Origin: Bacillus_AB infantis_C
Lineage (GTDB): Bacteria; Bacillota; Bacilli; Bacillales; Cytobacillaceae
Direction: 5' to 3'
NCBI RefSeq assembly: GCF_050107595.1
Contig: NZ_JBNILH010000001.1
Location: 124,001-188,000 of the forward strand
Length of the DNA stretch: 64,000 bases
The translations under genes and the position numbers were made by a program. The notes beneath the pieces are model-generated. The model saw only the letters and a program-made list of their open reading frames with translations, had not been told where the DNA came from and did no database searches. Of the stretch, positions 42,836 through 50,929 are shown in pieces; the first letter of the stretch is position 1, and each line of letters begins with the position of its first letter.

Positions 42836-43021
42836 TTTTTGTCCAGCTCCAGCGGCTAGAGACTCGAGTCATAAGCCACCTGAGAATTAAAGGCAAAGAA
42901 CGCCTTTTATTCTCAGGCGTCTTATGCTGGGCCCGCAGGACGCGGGTCATGCAGGCGTTGCCACAGGATGTGGCGTTTTTAGCCTGCGTACCTTAATTGG
43001 GCAAGCCGCTTCCGCTTTTCT
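42836..43021 (+). repeat. Structured dispersed repeat, copy 3 (divergent)
   Basis: About 186 bp. Shares with copies 1 and 2 the blocks GTCCAGC, GGCAAAGAACGCC, CATGCAG(A/G)CGTTGCCACAGGA and GCGTTTTTAG. Stems differ in sequence but keep pairing: AGCGGCT/AGCCGCT closing; CATAAG/CTTATG and CCTGAGAAT/ATTCTCAGG in the main hairpin; CCCGC/GCGGG; GCAGGC/GCCTGC enclosing GCCACA/TGTGGC. It ends in CGCTTCCGCTTTTCT, directly at the dnaE promoter. Confidence 0.85.
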
Positions 43022-43033
43022 ATTTTCTTTTTG

Positions 43034-43052
43034 GAAACGGACGTTCTATAAT
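43034..43052 (+). promoter_or_regulatory. Putative LexA box overlapping the dnaE -10 element
   Basis: GAAACGGACGTTCT (43034-43047) keeps the AAC-N4-GTTC core of the Bacillus LexA site (CGAAC-N4-GTTCG), 7 of 10 fixed bases. It runs into a perfect TATAAT (43047-43052). dnaE belongs to the SOS response in B. subtilis. Confidence 0.45.
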
Positions 43053-43152
43053 TGATATTATAAAAGTTTCTTTCTAGTGCGGAGCCGGCGGGGGAGGTTC
43101 AGATTCCCTGCAAGGCTTTGTGCCCGGAACGACGGATTAAGGGTGTGAGTTT

Positions 43153-46100
43153 ATGTCATTTATTCACCTTCATGTATATAGTGCATACAGCCTGCTGACA
43201 AGTACCGTTTCGGTTGAACAGCTTGTGGCGCGGGCAAAGGAGAAAGGCTTCCGTGCCATTGCCTTGACAGACCGGAATGTGATGTATGGTACGGTTCAAT
43301 TTTACAAGGAATGTCTCAAGCATTCTATTAAACCAATCATCGGCCTTTGCGCAGATATTGAATCAGGGGCTGGGGAAAAGGGACCGAGCCCTTTAGTTCT
43401 CCTGGCCCAAAACCAGGACGGCTTCCAGAACCTCCTGAAAATATCGAGCACTCTTCAAACGAAAGCGGACGGGGGAATCCCTGTCAAATGGCTGAAGCAT
43501 TATTCCTCAGGGCTTATTGCACTTACACCGGGCCTTGAAGGAGAAATCGAACAGTATATTGCGGGCGGTGAAGAAGATAAGGCGCTTGAATCCATTCGCC
43601 TCTATACAGAGATTTTCGGAAAAGACCGGTTTTATCTGGCCTATCAGGATCATGGCCTTCCGGAAGAAAAGAAGATATACAGGAAGCTGAAGGAAATGTC
43701 TGTGAAGCATGGCATCCAGACCGCTGCGGCAAACCAGGTGTTTTATGCCGAAAAAGAAGATGCTTTTGCCCAGGAATGCCTTCTGGCCATCAAAAACGGC
43801 GATAAACTGCAGGACGAAAACCGCTTCCGTCTTCTTAGTAATGAATATTATCTTAAGACAGCAGAAGAAATGTCAGAGGTTTTCACAGAAAGTCCTGAAG
43901 CTTTGGGGAACACCATTAAAATTATGGAGCAGTGCAATGTCATGCTGGAGCTTGATAAGAAGCATCTGCCAAAATATCCTGTTCCGGAGGGGGATGCAGA
44001 TACCCTGCTGGAAGAACTGTGCTGGAAAGGATTTGAGGAACGCTATCCTGATGCTTCGGAGGTTCACCGCAAACGCCTTCTATACGAGTTAGGCATCATT
44101 AAAAAAATGAAGTTCAGCGATTATTTTCTGATTGTCTGGGATTTTATCAAATTCTCCAGGGAAAATGGCATCCTTACTGGCCCTGGCCGGGGATCAGCGG
44201 CCGGATCCATGGTGTCGTACGTCCTTTATATAACCGATGCGGATCCAATTGAGCATGAGCTTCTGTTTGAGCGCTTTCTGAATCCCGAGCGGATATCCAT
44301 GCCTGATATCGATATAGATTTTCCAGACCATAGGAGAGATGAGGTCATCAAATACGTCGCAAAAAAATACGGCGAGCTCCATGTGGCCCAGATTATTACG
44401 TTTGGCACGCTGGCAGCCAAAGCGGCAATGCGGGACACAGGAAGGGTGTTCGGCCTGAATGCAAAAGAGCTTGAGCAGGTTTCGCGCCTGATCCCGTCCC
44501 GCCCAGGCACAAACCTGAAAACAGCCTACAAAGAATCAGAACAGCTGCGTGCTTTTACGGCAGAATCCAGCCTGAATAAGAGGTTATTTGAAACAGCGCT
44601 GAAAATTGAAGGGCTTCCAAGGCATACGTCAACACATGCTGCAGGTGTGGTTATCAGCGAATTTCCCCTCGTTAATGTGGTTCCAATCCAAGCGGGCCAT
44701 GAAGGAGTCTACTTGACGCAATACTCAATGGAGCATTTGGAGGATGCCGGCCTATTAAAAATGGACTTCCTCGGGCTGCGCAATCTTTCCCTTATTGAAA
44801 CGATTTTATCCTCCATACAGCGGAAAACAGGAAAGAAACCCGATATAAAAAAGATTCCCCTGGATGATGAAAAGACATACAGACTGCTGAGCTCCGGGGA
44901 AACGACAGGTGTCTTCCAGCTTGAATCCGATGGGATGCGGAACGTGCTCAAGAAGCTGAAGCCGACCAGATTTGAAGATATCGTGGCGGTCAATGCATTA
45001 TACAGGCCGGGGCCGATGGAAAATATCCCATCCTTCATTAACAGAAAGCATGGGAAGGAGCCGATTTCTTACCCGCATCCTGACTTGAAGCCATATTTAG
45101 AGAAAACTTACGGGGTCATTGTCTACCAGGAGCAAATCATGCAGATTGCTTCCAAGATGGCCGGCTTTTCTTTGGGGGAAGCAGATTTGCTGAGAAGGGC
45201 TGTCAGCAAAAAACAGAAGGATGTGCTGGACCGGGAGAGGGCCCATTTTGCCTCAGGTGCCGTGAATAGCGGCTATGACGAGAAAACAGCCCAGGAAGTT
45301 TATGACCTGATTGTGCGTTTTGCTAATTATGGCTTTAACAGAAGCCACGCTGTCGCCTATAGCTTTATCGCTTACCAGCTTGCTTATTTGAAAGCTAATT
45401 ACCCATTGAACTTTATGGCGGCACTCCTTTCGCAGGCTTCAGGCAATGAAGACAAGCTTGCCCAGTATATCCGTGAGCTGAAGCATCTGGGGCTCACGCT
45501 TCTTCCGCCATCAATCAATTCGAGCGGCTATACCTTCCAGGCGGAGAGCGGCGGCATCCGCTACAGCCTTGCAGCAGTGAAAGGGATAGGCGCATCAGTC
45601 CTGAAGGATGTCTTCCACGCCCGGAGGCAGAAGCGTTTTGAAGACTTGTTTGATTTTTGCATAAGGGTTCCGGCAAAATCAGCATCCCGAAAGGTTCTCG
45701 AGGCATTTGTCCATTCGGGCAGCTTTGATGAATTCGGGGAGGACCGGGCTGTTCTGCTTGCCACTCTGGATATAGCGATTGAGCATGCAGAGCTGGTTAA
45801 GCCAGATGAGTCCGGCCAGGAGGATTTCTTCTCTGAAGATGAATTTTCCATCAAGCCGAAGTACGCGGAAAATGACCCCATCCGCATTGAAGATAAGCTT
45901 CAGTATGAAAAAGAGTATCTGGGCCTGTATCTGTCAGACCACCCTGTTTCCGTGTACGCTTCCAGTTTTGCTTCCCTCGGTGTCACACAGCTGGCAGATA
46001 TGGAACCAGGCAGCAGGAATATAAGAACTGCGGCTTATCTATCTGAAGTTAAAAAAATCAGGACGAAGAAGGGGGAGGCCATGGCTTTCCTGTCCCTGAA

Positions 46101-46512
46101 TGACCAGAGCGGAGAAATGGAGGCAGTCGTATTCCCTGCGGTATATAAGAGAGATTCGGCACTTCTGAAGCAGGGAGCTATTCTCCTTCTGGAAGGAAAA
46201 GCCGAGGAGCGGGATGGAAAGAGGCAGTTTATTGTGAACCGCGCGGCAGAGATGGGACAGGCTGCAGCAGAAGCAGGCAAGAGTGAGAGGACATTATATT
46301 TGAAGGTCTCCGAAGATAAAGAAACACCTGAAGGCCTGAAGGAGCTCAAAGCTATTCTGGGGAGGAATCCTGGATCTGTTCCGGTCGTCCTTCATTATGC
46401 AGGTTCCCAAAAGACGATCCGCCTGGCAGAAGGGAACGGAGCAGATGCCTCTGAAAAGCTGCTCAAAGATCTGGGCAGCGTGCTCGGCACTGAAAATGTA
46501 ATTATAAAATAG
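43153..46512 (+). CDS. dnaE: DNA polymerase III alpha subunit DnaE
   Basis: The second replicative polymerase of Bacillus, extending RNA primers on the lagging strand and acting in error-prone synthesis. 1119 aa, the length of the short DnaE class (not PolC). PHP domain at the N-terminus (FIHLHVYSAYSLLTSTV); polymerase motifs GPGRGSAAGSMVSYVL near 347 and PDIDIDFPDHRRDEVI near 384 with catalytic aspartates; a helix-hairpin-helix region near 810; and an OB-fold domain near 950-1035. No proofreading exonuclease. AAGGGTGTGAG precedes the ATG. Confidence 0.97.
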   Translation: MSFIHLHVYSAYSLLTSTVSVEQLVARAKEKGFRAIALTDRNVMYGTVQFYKECLKHSIKPIIGLCADIESGAGEKGPSPLVLLAQNQDGFQNLLKISSTLQTKADGGIPVKWLKHYSSGLIALTPGLEGEIEQYIAGGEEDKALESIRLYTEIFGKDRFYLAYQDHGLPEEKKIYRKLKEMSVKHGIQTAAANQVFYAEKEDAFAQECLLAIKNGDKLQDENRFRLLSNEYYLKTAEEMSEVFTESPEALGNTIKIMEQCNVMLELDKKHLPKYPVPEGDADTLLEELCWKGFEERYPDASEVHRKRLLYELGIIKKMKFSDYFLIVWDFIKFSRENGILTGPGRGSAAGSMVSYVLYITDADPIEHELLFERFLNPERISMPDIDIDFPDHRRDEVIKYVAKKYGELHVAQIITFGTLAAKAAMRDTGRVFGLNAKELEQVSRLIPSRPGTNLKTAYKESEQLRAFTAESSLNKRLFETALKIEGLPRHTSTHAAGVVISEFPLVNVVPIQAGHEGVYLTQYSMEHLEDAGLLKMDFLGLRNLSLIETILSSIQRKTGKKPDIKKIPLDDEKTYRLLSSGETTGVFQLESDGMRNVLKKLKPTRFEDIVAVNALYRPGPMENIPSFINRKHGKEPISYPHPDLKPYLEKTYGVIVYQEQIMQIASKMAGFSLGEADLLRRAVSKKQKDVLDRERAHFASGAVNSGYDEKTAQEVYDLIVRFANYGFNRSHAVAYSFIAYQLAYLKANYPLNFMAALLSQASGNEDKLAQYIRELKHLGLTLLPPSINSSGYTFQAESGGIRYSLAAVKGIGASVLKDVFHARRQKRFEDLFDFCIRVPAKSASRKVLEAFVHSGSFDEFGEDRAVLLATLDIAIEHAELVKPDESGQEDFFSEDEFSIKPKYAENDPIRIEDKLQYEKEYLGLYLSDHPVSVYASSFASLGVTQLADMEPGSRNIRTAAYLSEVKKIRTKKGEAMAFLSLNDQSGEMEAVVFPAVYKRDSALLKQGAILLLEGKAEERDGKRQFIVNRAAEMGQAAAEAGKSERTLYLKVSEDKETPEGLKELKAILGRNPGSVPVVLHYAGSQKTIRLAEGNGADASEKLLKDLGSVLGTENVIIK

Positions 46513-46516
46513 TGGG

Positions 46517-46545
46517 ATTCTTGCCTGTTACAGGCAGGAATTTTG
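46517..46545 (+). terminator. Terminator after dnaE
   Basis: TTCTTGCCTG and CAGGCAGGAA pair with one G-T pair around a 3-base loop, followed by TTTTG. Confidence 0.7.
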
Positions 46546-46635
46546 CTTCTTCCGGCAGAAAGGTTACAGCAGCAAGTCGTCCTGAAATTAGGCAGAAACG
46601 GACGAAAATACGTCATTTGGACCGGTTGTTTTGTC

Positions 46636-46663
46636 TTTACATCAAATCAGGATATGTTATATT
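46636..46663 (+). promoter_or_regulatory. Sigma-A promoter of ytsJ
   Basis: TTTACA (46636-46641), a 16-base spacer and TATATT (46658-46663); the start is expected near 46670. Confidence 0.65.
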
Positions 46664-46676
46664 GGTAAATAGATTG

Positions 46677-46691
46677 ACTGGTCTGACCACT
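46677..46691 (+). promoter_or_regulatory. FadR-like operator before ytsJ
   Basis: ACTGGTCTGACCACT contains the palindrome TGGTC-T-GACCA, the core of the E. coli FadR site ACTGGTCNGACCAGT. It lies about 7 bases after the predicted transcription start, a repressor position. The same core recurs before accD. Confidence 0.75.
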
Positions 46692-46755
46692 AAAATAAGT
46701 ATTTAATAATATAGCAAATGAAACCTTTTCTGCATAAACGAAGGAGTGAGCCGTT

Positions 46756-47994
46756 TTGACACTAAGAGAAGAAGCTTTGCATATGCACCGCGAAAACCAG
46801 GGAAAGCTGGAGTCGAAATCCAAGGTCCAGGTACGTAATGCCAAGGATCTGAGCCTTGCTTATTCGCCGGGAGTGGCTGAGCCGTGCAAGGCGATATATG
46901 ATAAACCGGAAACAGTATATGAGTATACAATGAAGGGCAATATGGTTGCTGTAGTATCAGACGGGACAGCCGTGCTTGGACTCGGCAACATCGGCCCGGA
47001 GGCTGCGCTTCCTGTAATGGAAGGGAAAGCGGTCCTTTTCAAAAGCTTTGCAGGCGTTGATGCATTTCCCATCTGCCTGAATACAACCGATATTGATAAG
47101 ATCGTTGAAACTGTAAAGCTTCTTGAGCCGACCTTCGGGGGCGTCAATCTGGAGGATATTGCGGCTCCTAATTGCTTCGTGATTGAAGAAAGGCTGAAAA
47201 AAGAAACCAATATCCCGATCTTCCACGATGACCAGCATGGCACAGCAATCGTGACAGTTGCAGGGATGGTCAATGCCCTTAAGCTAGCCGGAAAGAAGAT
47301 GAATGAGGTCAAAGTCGTAGCCAATGGTGCAGGCGCTGCCGGAATTGCCATCATTAAGCTCTTGTACAGCTATGGCGTCAGGGATATCATCATGTGCGAT
47401 ACAAAAGGCGCTATTTATGAAGGCCGTCCGCAGGGCATGAATGATATTAAAAATGAAGTGGCGAAATACACGAACCGCGACAATAAGCAAGGAAGCCTGG
47501 CGGATGTCATCGTCGATGCAGACGTATTTATTGGAGTTTCTGCAGAAGGAGCTCTGACATCAGATATGGTCAGGACAATGAAGCAGGACCCTATTATTTT
47601 TGCGATGGCCAATCCTAATCCTGAGATCATGCCTGAAGAAGCAAAAGAGGCAGGTGCCATGGTAGTGGGCACCGGAAGGTCGGATTTCCCTAACCAGGTG
47701 AACAATGTCCTTGCTTTTCCTGGAATTTTCCGCGGAGCCCTTGATGTAAGGGCAACACATATAAATGAGAAAATGAAGGTGGCTGCGGTGGAAGCAATCG
47801 CCAGCCTGGTCAGCACCGAAGAGCTGACTGCCGACTACGTCATTCCGGGGCCATTTGATCCAAGAGTTGCGCCGGCGGTGGCTGCAGCGGTAGCGAGGGC
47901 AGCAATGGAGACTGGCGTTGCCAGGATCAAAGTGGATCCAGAAGAAGTAAAGGCAAAAACAAGCAGACTTGCAGTCATTGGAAAAAGTGAGTGA
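46756..47994 (+). CDS. ytsJ: NADP-dependent malic enzyme
   Basis: Oxidative decarboxylation of malate to pyruvate with NADPH formation. 412 aa. Malate-binding YSPGVAEPCKAI near 36-47, catalytic region FPICLNTTDIDKIVE, metal-binding PIFHDDQHGTAIVTVAG near 154-170, and NADP fold VVANGAGAAGIAIIKLL near 190-206. YtsJ is the NADPH-producing malic enzyme of B. subtilis. TTG start with AAGGAGTGAG 5-9 bases upstream. The gntR gene follows after 9 bases. Confidence 0.95.
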   Translation: MTLREEALHMHRENQGKLESKSKVQVRNAKDLSLAYSPGVAEPCKAIYDKPETVYEYTMKGNMVAVVSDGTAVLGLGNIGPEAALPVMEGKAVLFKSFAGVDAFPICLNTTDIDKIVETVKLLEPTFGGVNLEDIAAPNCFVIEERLKKETNIPIFHDDQHGTAIVTVAGMVNALKLAGKKMNEVKVVANGAGAAGIAIIKLLYSYGVRDIIMCDTKGAIYEGRPQGMNDIKNEVAKYTNRDNKQGSLADVIVDADVFIGVSAEGALTSDMVRTMKQDPIIFAMANPNPEIMPEEAKEAGAMVVGTGRSDFPNQVNNVLAFPGIFRGALDVRATHINEKMKVAAVEAIASLVSTEELTADYVIPGPFDPRVAPAVAAAVARAAMETGVARIKVDPEEVKAKTSRLAVIGKSE

Positions 47995-48003
47995 TCAGAG
48001 AGC

Positions 48004-48627
48004 GTGAATTTGTCGGAAGGCTCCAAAGTATATGTTGAAATCGTGAAAGAATTAAGATCGATGATCCAGGAGGATGGCTTGAAGCCCGGGGACAAATTGC
48101 CTTCTGAACGGGAACTGACAGAGCGTCTGAATGTCGGGCGCTCTTCCGTCCGAGAAGCGCTGCGTGCGCTTGAACTGCTTGGCCTTATTGAGACAAGGCG
48201 CGGGGAAGGGACATTCATCCGTGACTTCAGGGGGCACCAGCTTGTACAATTATTGAGCACATTCATCCTGCAGGATGAAAGATCAAAGCATGATGTCAGG
48301 GAAACAAAGTACCTGATTGAGATGGACTGCCTGTGGCTGGTCATGCGCAAGGCAGAAGATGCCCAGCTTCTGAAGCTGCGGAAGTGGGTGAATTCATCCG
48401 CTTTTGCAGATGATGATTTTTTTTACAAAATTGTCAGCCTGGCGGATAACCATCTGTTCATCAGAATGTGGCTGATCCTGAAGGATTATTACAATTCACT
48501 GCATCTGCAAGGGGCGGATGCCGGACTCGAAGACTATACCGGTCTTATCGATGCTCTTTCTACCCGCAAAGAATCCGAAGTCAGGAGAGTGTACCGGGAG
48601 TTAAGGAAATTGTCGATTCCGCGGTGA
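48004..48627 (+). CDS. GntR-family (FadR subfamily-like) transcriptional regulator
   Basis: 207 aa. Winged helix at about residues 8-75 (GLKPGDKLPSERELTERLNV, GRSSVREALRALELLGLIET), the GntR hallmark. The C-terminal domain is all-helical and FCD-like but shorter than usual. Where FCD metal histidines are expected, tyrosine or other residues stand (DDFFYKIVSLADNHLF; EDYTGLIDAL), so metal binding looks lost. GTG start 9 bases after ytsJ with only a weak site, probably translated by coupling. The identical palindromes before ytsJ and accD suggest it controls both; the effector is unknown. Confidence 0.88.
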   Translation: MNLSEGSKVYVEIVKELRSMIQEDGLKPGDKLPSERELTERLNVGRSSVREALRALELLGLIETRRGEGTFIRDFRGHQLVQLLSTFILQDERSKHDVRETKYLIEMDCLWLVMRKAEDAQLLKLRKWVNSSAFADDDFFYKIVSLADNHLFIRMWLILKDYYNSLHLQGADAGLEDYTGLIDALSTRKESEVRRVYRELRKLSIPR

Positions 48628-48682
48628 CAGTTTTTTGCAGATTCTGCAACACGCTTGTTCTATATTGATAGGGACAAACATA

Positions 48683-48710
48683 CGAAGCACCTGAAAAGGC
48701 TTCGTTTTTT
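48683..48710 (+). terminator. Terminator after ytsJ-gntR
   Basis: CGAAGC and GCTTCG arms with a 10-base loop and six T. It separates accD transcription from the upstream pair. Confidence 0.82.
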
Positions 48711-48714
48711 AGGG

Positions 48715-48731
48715 CAGTGGTCTGACCACTG
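48715..48731 (+). promoter_or_regulatory. FadR-like operator before accD
   Basis: CAGTGGTCTGACCACTG is a perfect 17-base palindrome (8+1+8) with the same TGGTCTGACCA core as at 46679-46689. It lies just after the gntR terminator and about 95 bases before the accD start, in the presumed promoter region. Confidence 0.8.
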
Positions 48732-48825
48732 GCTCTTAAGCAGTATTTAAGTACATTGGGACTAATAGTTCCTGAGGCATTTGCCTGATATTAATTGCTT
48801 ATGTAACGAATGGGGGAGGTTCACC

Positions 48826-49692
48826 TTGCTTAAAGATATATTCAGTAAACCAAAAAAGAAGAAATATGCAACCATACCTTCGGAAACCGCAAAGCATGAT
48901 GTTCCAGAGGGAATTATGACGAAATGTCCTAATTGCAAAAAGATCATGTATACGAAAGAGCTGTCAAAGAATTTAAAAGTGTGCTTCCACTGCCAGCACC
49001 ATCATTCCATGAATTCCCGTGAGCGGCTTAACAGTTTCCTTGATCCGCATACTTTTGAAGAGCTGGATGGAAATATGATTTCTGAGAATCCGCTTGGTTT
49101 TCCTGATTATGTGGAGAAGCTGGAGAAGGATCGCAAGAAGACAGGCATCAATGAGGCTGTCGTAACGGGGACTGGTGAAGTAGAAGGCATGAAAGTCTCT
49201 GTAGCTGTAATGGATTCAACTTTCCGGATGGGAAGCATGGGGTCTGTTGTCGGGGAGAAAATCACCCGGGCGATTGAGAAAGCGGATGAGCTGTCTGTTC
49301 CGTTTATCATTTTCACTGCTTCAGGCGGCGCAAGGATGCAGGAAGGGGTCCTCAGCCTTATGCAGATGGCCAAGACGAGCGTTGCACTCAAACGCTTCAG
49401 CGATAATGGCGGCCTGATCATCTCGATCATGACTCATCCTACCACAGGAGGCGTTTCAGCAAGCTTCGCCTCACTGGGAGATTACAATTTGGCAGAGCCG
49501 GGAGCATTGATCGGCTTTGCGGGCCGGAGGATCATTGAACAGACGATCAGGGAAGAACTGCCTGAGGATTTCCAGACTTCTGAATTCCTGCTTAAGCATG
49601 GCCAGCTTGATGCAGTGGTGCCAAGGCCGGAACTAAAGGAGAAAGTAGCTAACATACTCAGCATTCATCAAGGAGGTGACTTCGAATGGTAG
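48826..49692 (+). CDS. accD: Acetyl-CoA carboxylase carboxyltransferase subunit beta
   Basis: Forms malonyl-CoA with AccA, AccB and AccC, the first step of fatty-acid synthesis. 288 aa. N-terminal zinc ribbon with four cysteines (CPNCKKIMYTKEL, then VCFHCQHH); crotonase-fold carboxyltransferase domain with FTASGGARMQEGVLSLMQMAK and HPTTGGVSASFASLGD. TTG start at 48826 with GGGGGAGG 6 bases upstream; the frame is open upstream without a site. It overlaps accA by 7 bases. Confidence 0.96.
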   Translation: MLKDIFSKPKKKKYATIPSETAKHDVPEGIMTKCPNCKKIMYTKELSKNLKVCFHCQHHHSMNSRERLNSFLDPHTFEELDGNMISENPLGFPDYVEKLEKDRKKTGINEAVVTGTGEVEGMKVSVAVMDSTFRMGSMGSVVGEKITRAIEKADELSVPFIIFTASGGARMQEGVLSLMQMAKTSVALKRFSDNGGLIISIMTHPTTGGVSASFASLGDYNLAEPGALIGFAGRRIIEQTIREELPEDFQTSEFLLKHGQLDAVVPRPELKEKVANILSIHQGGDFEW

Positions 49693-50663
49693 GAGAACTT
49701 GAATTTGAAAAGCCTGTCGTTGAACTGAAAAAGAAAATTGCCGAACTTAAGGATTTTACTAAAAATGCAGAAGTCGACCTTTCTGACGAAATAACCAAGC
49801 TTGAGAACCGCCTTGAGAAGCTGGAGAAGGATATTTATGAGAATCTGAAACCTTGGGACAGGGTGCAGATTGCACGCCATCCTTCACGGCCGACGACGCT
49901 TGATTATATATCCCACATCTTTACTGACTTTTTTGAGTGCCATGGAGACAGGGCGTTTGGAGATGATGAAGCGATTGTCGGAGGTATTGCGAAATTCAGG
50001 GGACTTCCTGTCACAGTCATCGGCCAGCAGCGCGGCAAGGATACCAAGGAAAATATTCGCAGGAATTTCGGGATGCCTCATCCTGAAGGATATCGCAAGG
50101 CCCTCCGCCTGATGAAGCAGGCAGAGAAGTTTGGCCGTCCGATCATTTGCTTCATTGACACGAAAGGCGCTTATCCCGGGAAGGCAGCAGAAGAGCGGGG
50201 GCAGAGTGAAGCCATTGCCCGCAACCTGTTTGAGATGGCTGGCCTCACAGTGCCTGTCCTTTGTGTCGTCATCGGTGAAGGCGGGAGCGGGGGCGCCCTT
50301 GCATTGGGAGTCGGGGACCGTATTATGATGCTTGAAAACTCCACCTACTCCGTCATCTCACCAGAAGGGGCAGCAGCAATTCTCTGGAAGGATGCAGCCC
50401 AGGCGAAAAGGGCGGCAGAGTCAATGAAGATCACCGCTCCGGATCTGAAGGAGCTGGGAGTTGTTGACAAAGTGATCCCGGAAATCAAAGGGGGAGCCCA
50501 TAAAGATGTGAGGGGACAGGCCTTCGAAATCGAAAGCATTTTGTACTCCGCACTGAAGGAATTGAAAGGCTTGCCAGTGGAGCAGCTTGTCAGCCAAAGA
50601 TATGATAAATATAAGTCAATCGGGGAATACTCGTTTTTGAATGACTATATTGGGGTAAATTAA
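49686..50663 (+). CDS. accA: Acetyl-CoA carboxylase carboxyltransferase subunit alpha
   Basis: Partner of AccD in carboxyl transfer from biotin to acetyl-CoA. 325 aa: N-terminal coiled coil (about 5-60), then the crotonase-like domain with GHRDRGF-type FFECHGDRAFGDDEAIVGG, PIICFIDTKGAYPGKAAEERGQ and GEGGSGGALALGVGDR. AAGGAGGTGAC inside the end of accD precedes the ATG. accDA forms one operon closed by a terminator. Confidence 0.97.
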   Translation: MVGELEFEKPVVELKKKIAELKDFTKNAEVDLSDEITKLENRLEKLEKDIYENLKPWDRVQIARHPSRPTTLDYISHIFTDFFECHGDRAFGDDEAIVGGIAKFRGLPVTVIGQQRGKDTKENIRRNFGMPHPEGYRKALRLMKQAEKFGRPIICFIDTKGAYPGKAAEERGQSEAIARNLFEMAGLTVPVLCVVIGEGGSGGALALGVGDRIMMLENSTYSVISPEGAAAILWKDAAQAKRAAESMKITAPDLKELGVVDKVIPEIKGGAHKDVRGQAFEIESILYSALKELKGLPVEQLVSQRYDKYKSIGEYSFLNDYIGVN

Positions 50664-50688
50664 AAAACGTGCTTCCAGCACGTTTTTC
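50662..50688 (+). terminator. Terminator after accDA
   Basis: AAAAACGTGC and GCACGTTTTT are 10-bp perfect arms with a 5-base loop. Confidence 0.92.
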
Positions 50689-50779
50689 TTTTACTCAGTC
50701 GTGAAAGCAGTCAGTTTTCGGATTAAACGCTTTCATTTTAGCGATAATTCCGTCTTTTGCTGTTTCGTGCATGATTAAG

Positions 50780-50808
50780 TTGAGATAGACCATTCTTCAT
50801 GGTATTTT
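50780..50808 (+). promoter_or_regulatory. Possible pfkA promoter
   Basis: TTGAGA (50780-50785), a 17-base spacer and TATTTT (50803-50808). A TATAAT at 50833-50838 lacks a good -35. A weak cre-like ATTAAACGCTTTCA lies at 50722-50735. Confidence 0.45.
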
Positions 50809-50929
50809 AGAAATATTCCCTGCTATTATGTTTATAATAAGAGGGTATGGACTATCCTCTCAAATATATATTTCCTATTTTATCCATTTACATAGTTTGT
50901 TGCTATTGACAATTAATGAGGTGATTATG

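Larger units (their letters stand above)
42683..43152. other. Gene-free region between ytrH and dnaE
   Basis: 470 bases. It holds the ytrH upstream region, a doubtful short frame ending inside the repeat (42674-42859), structured repeat copy 3 (42836-43021) and the dnaE promoter with a possible LexA box. Confidence 0.75.
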
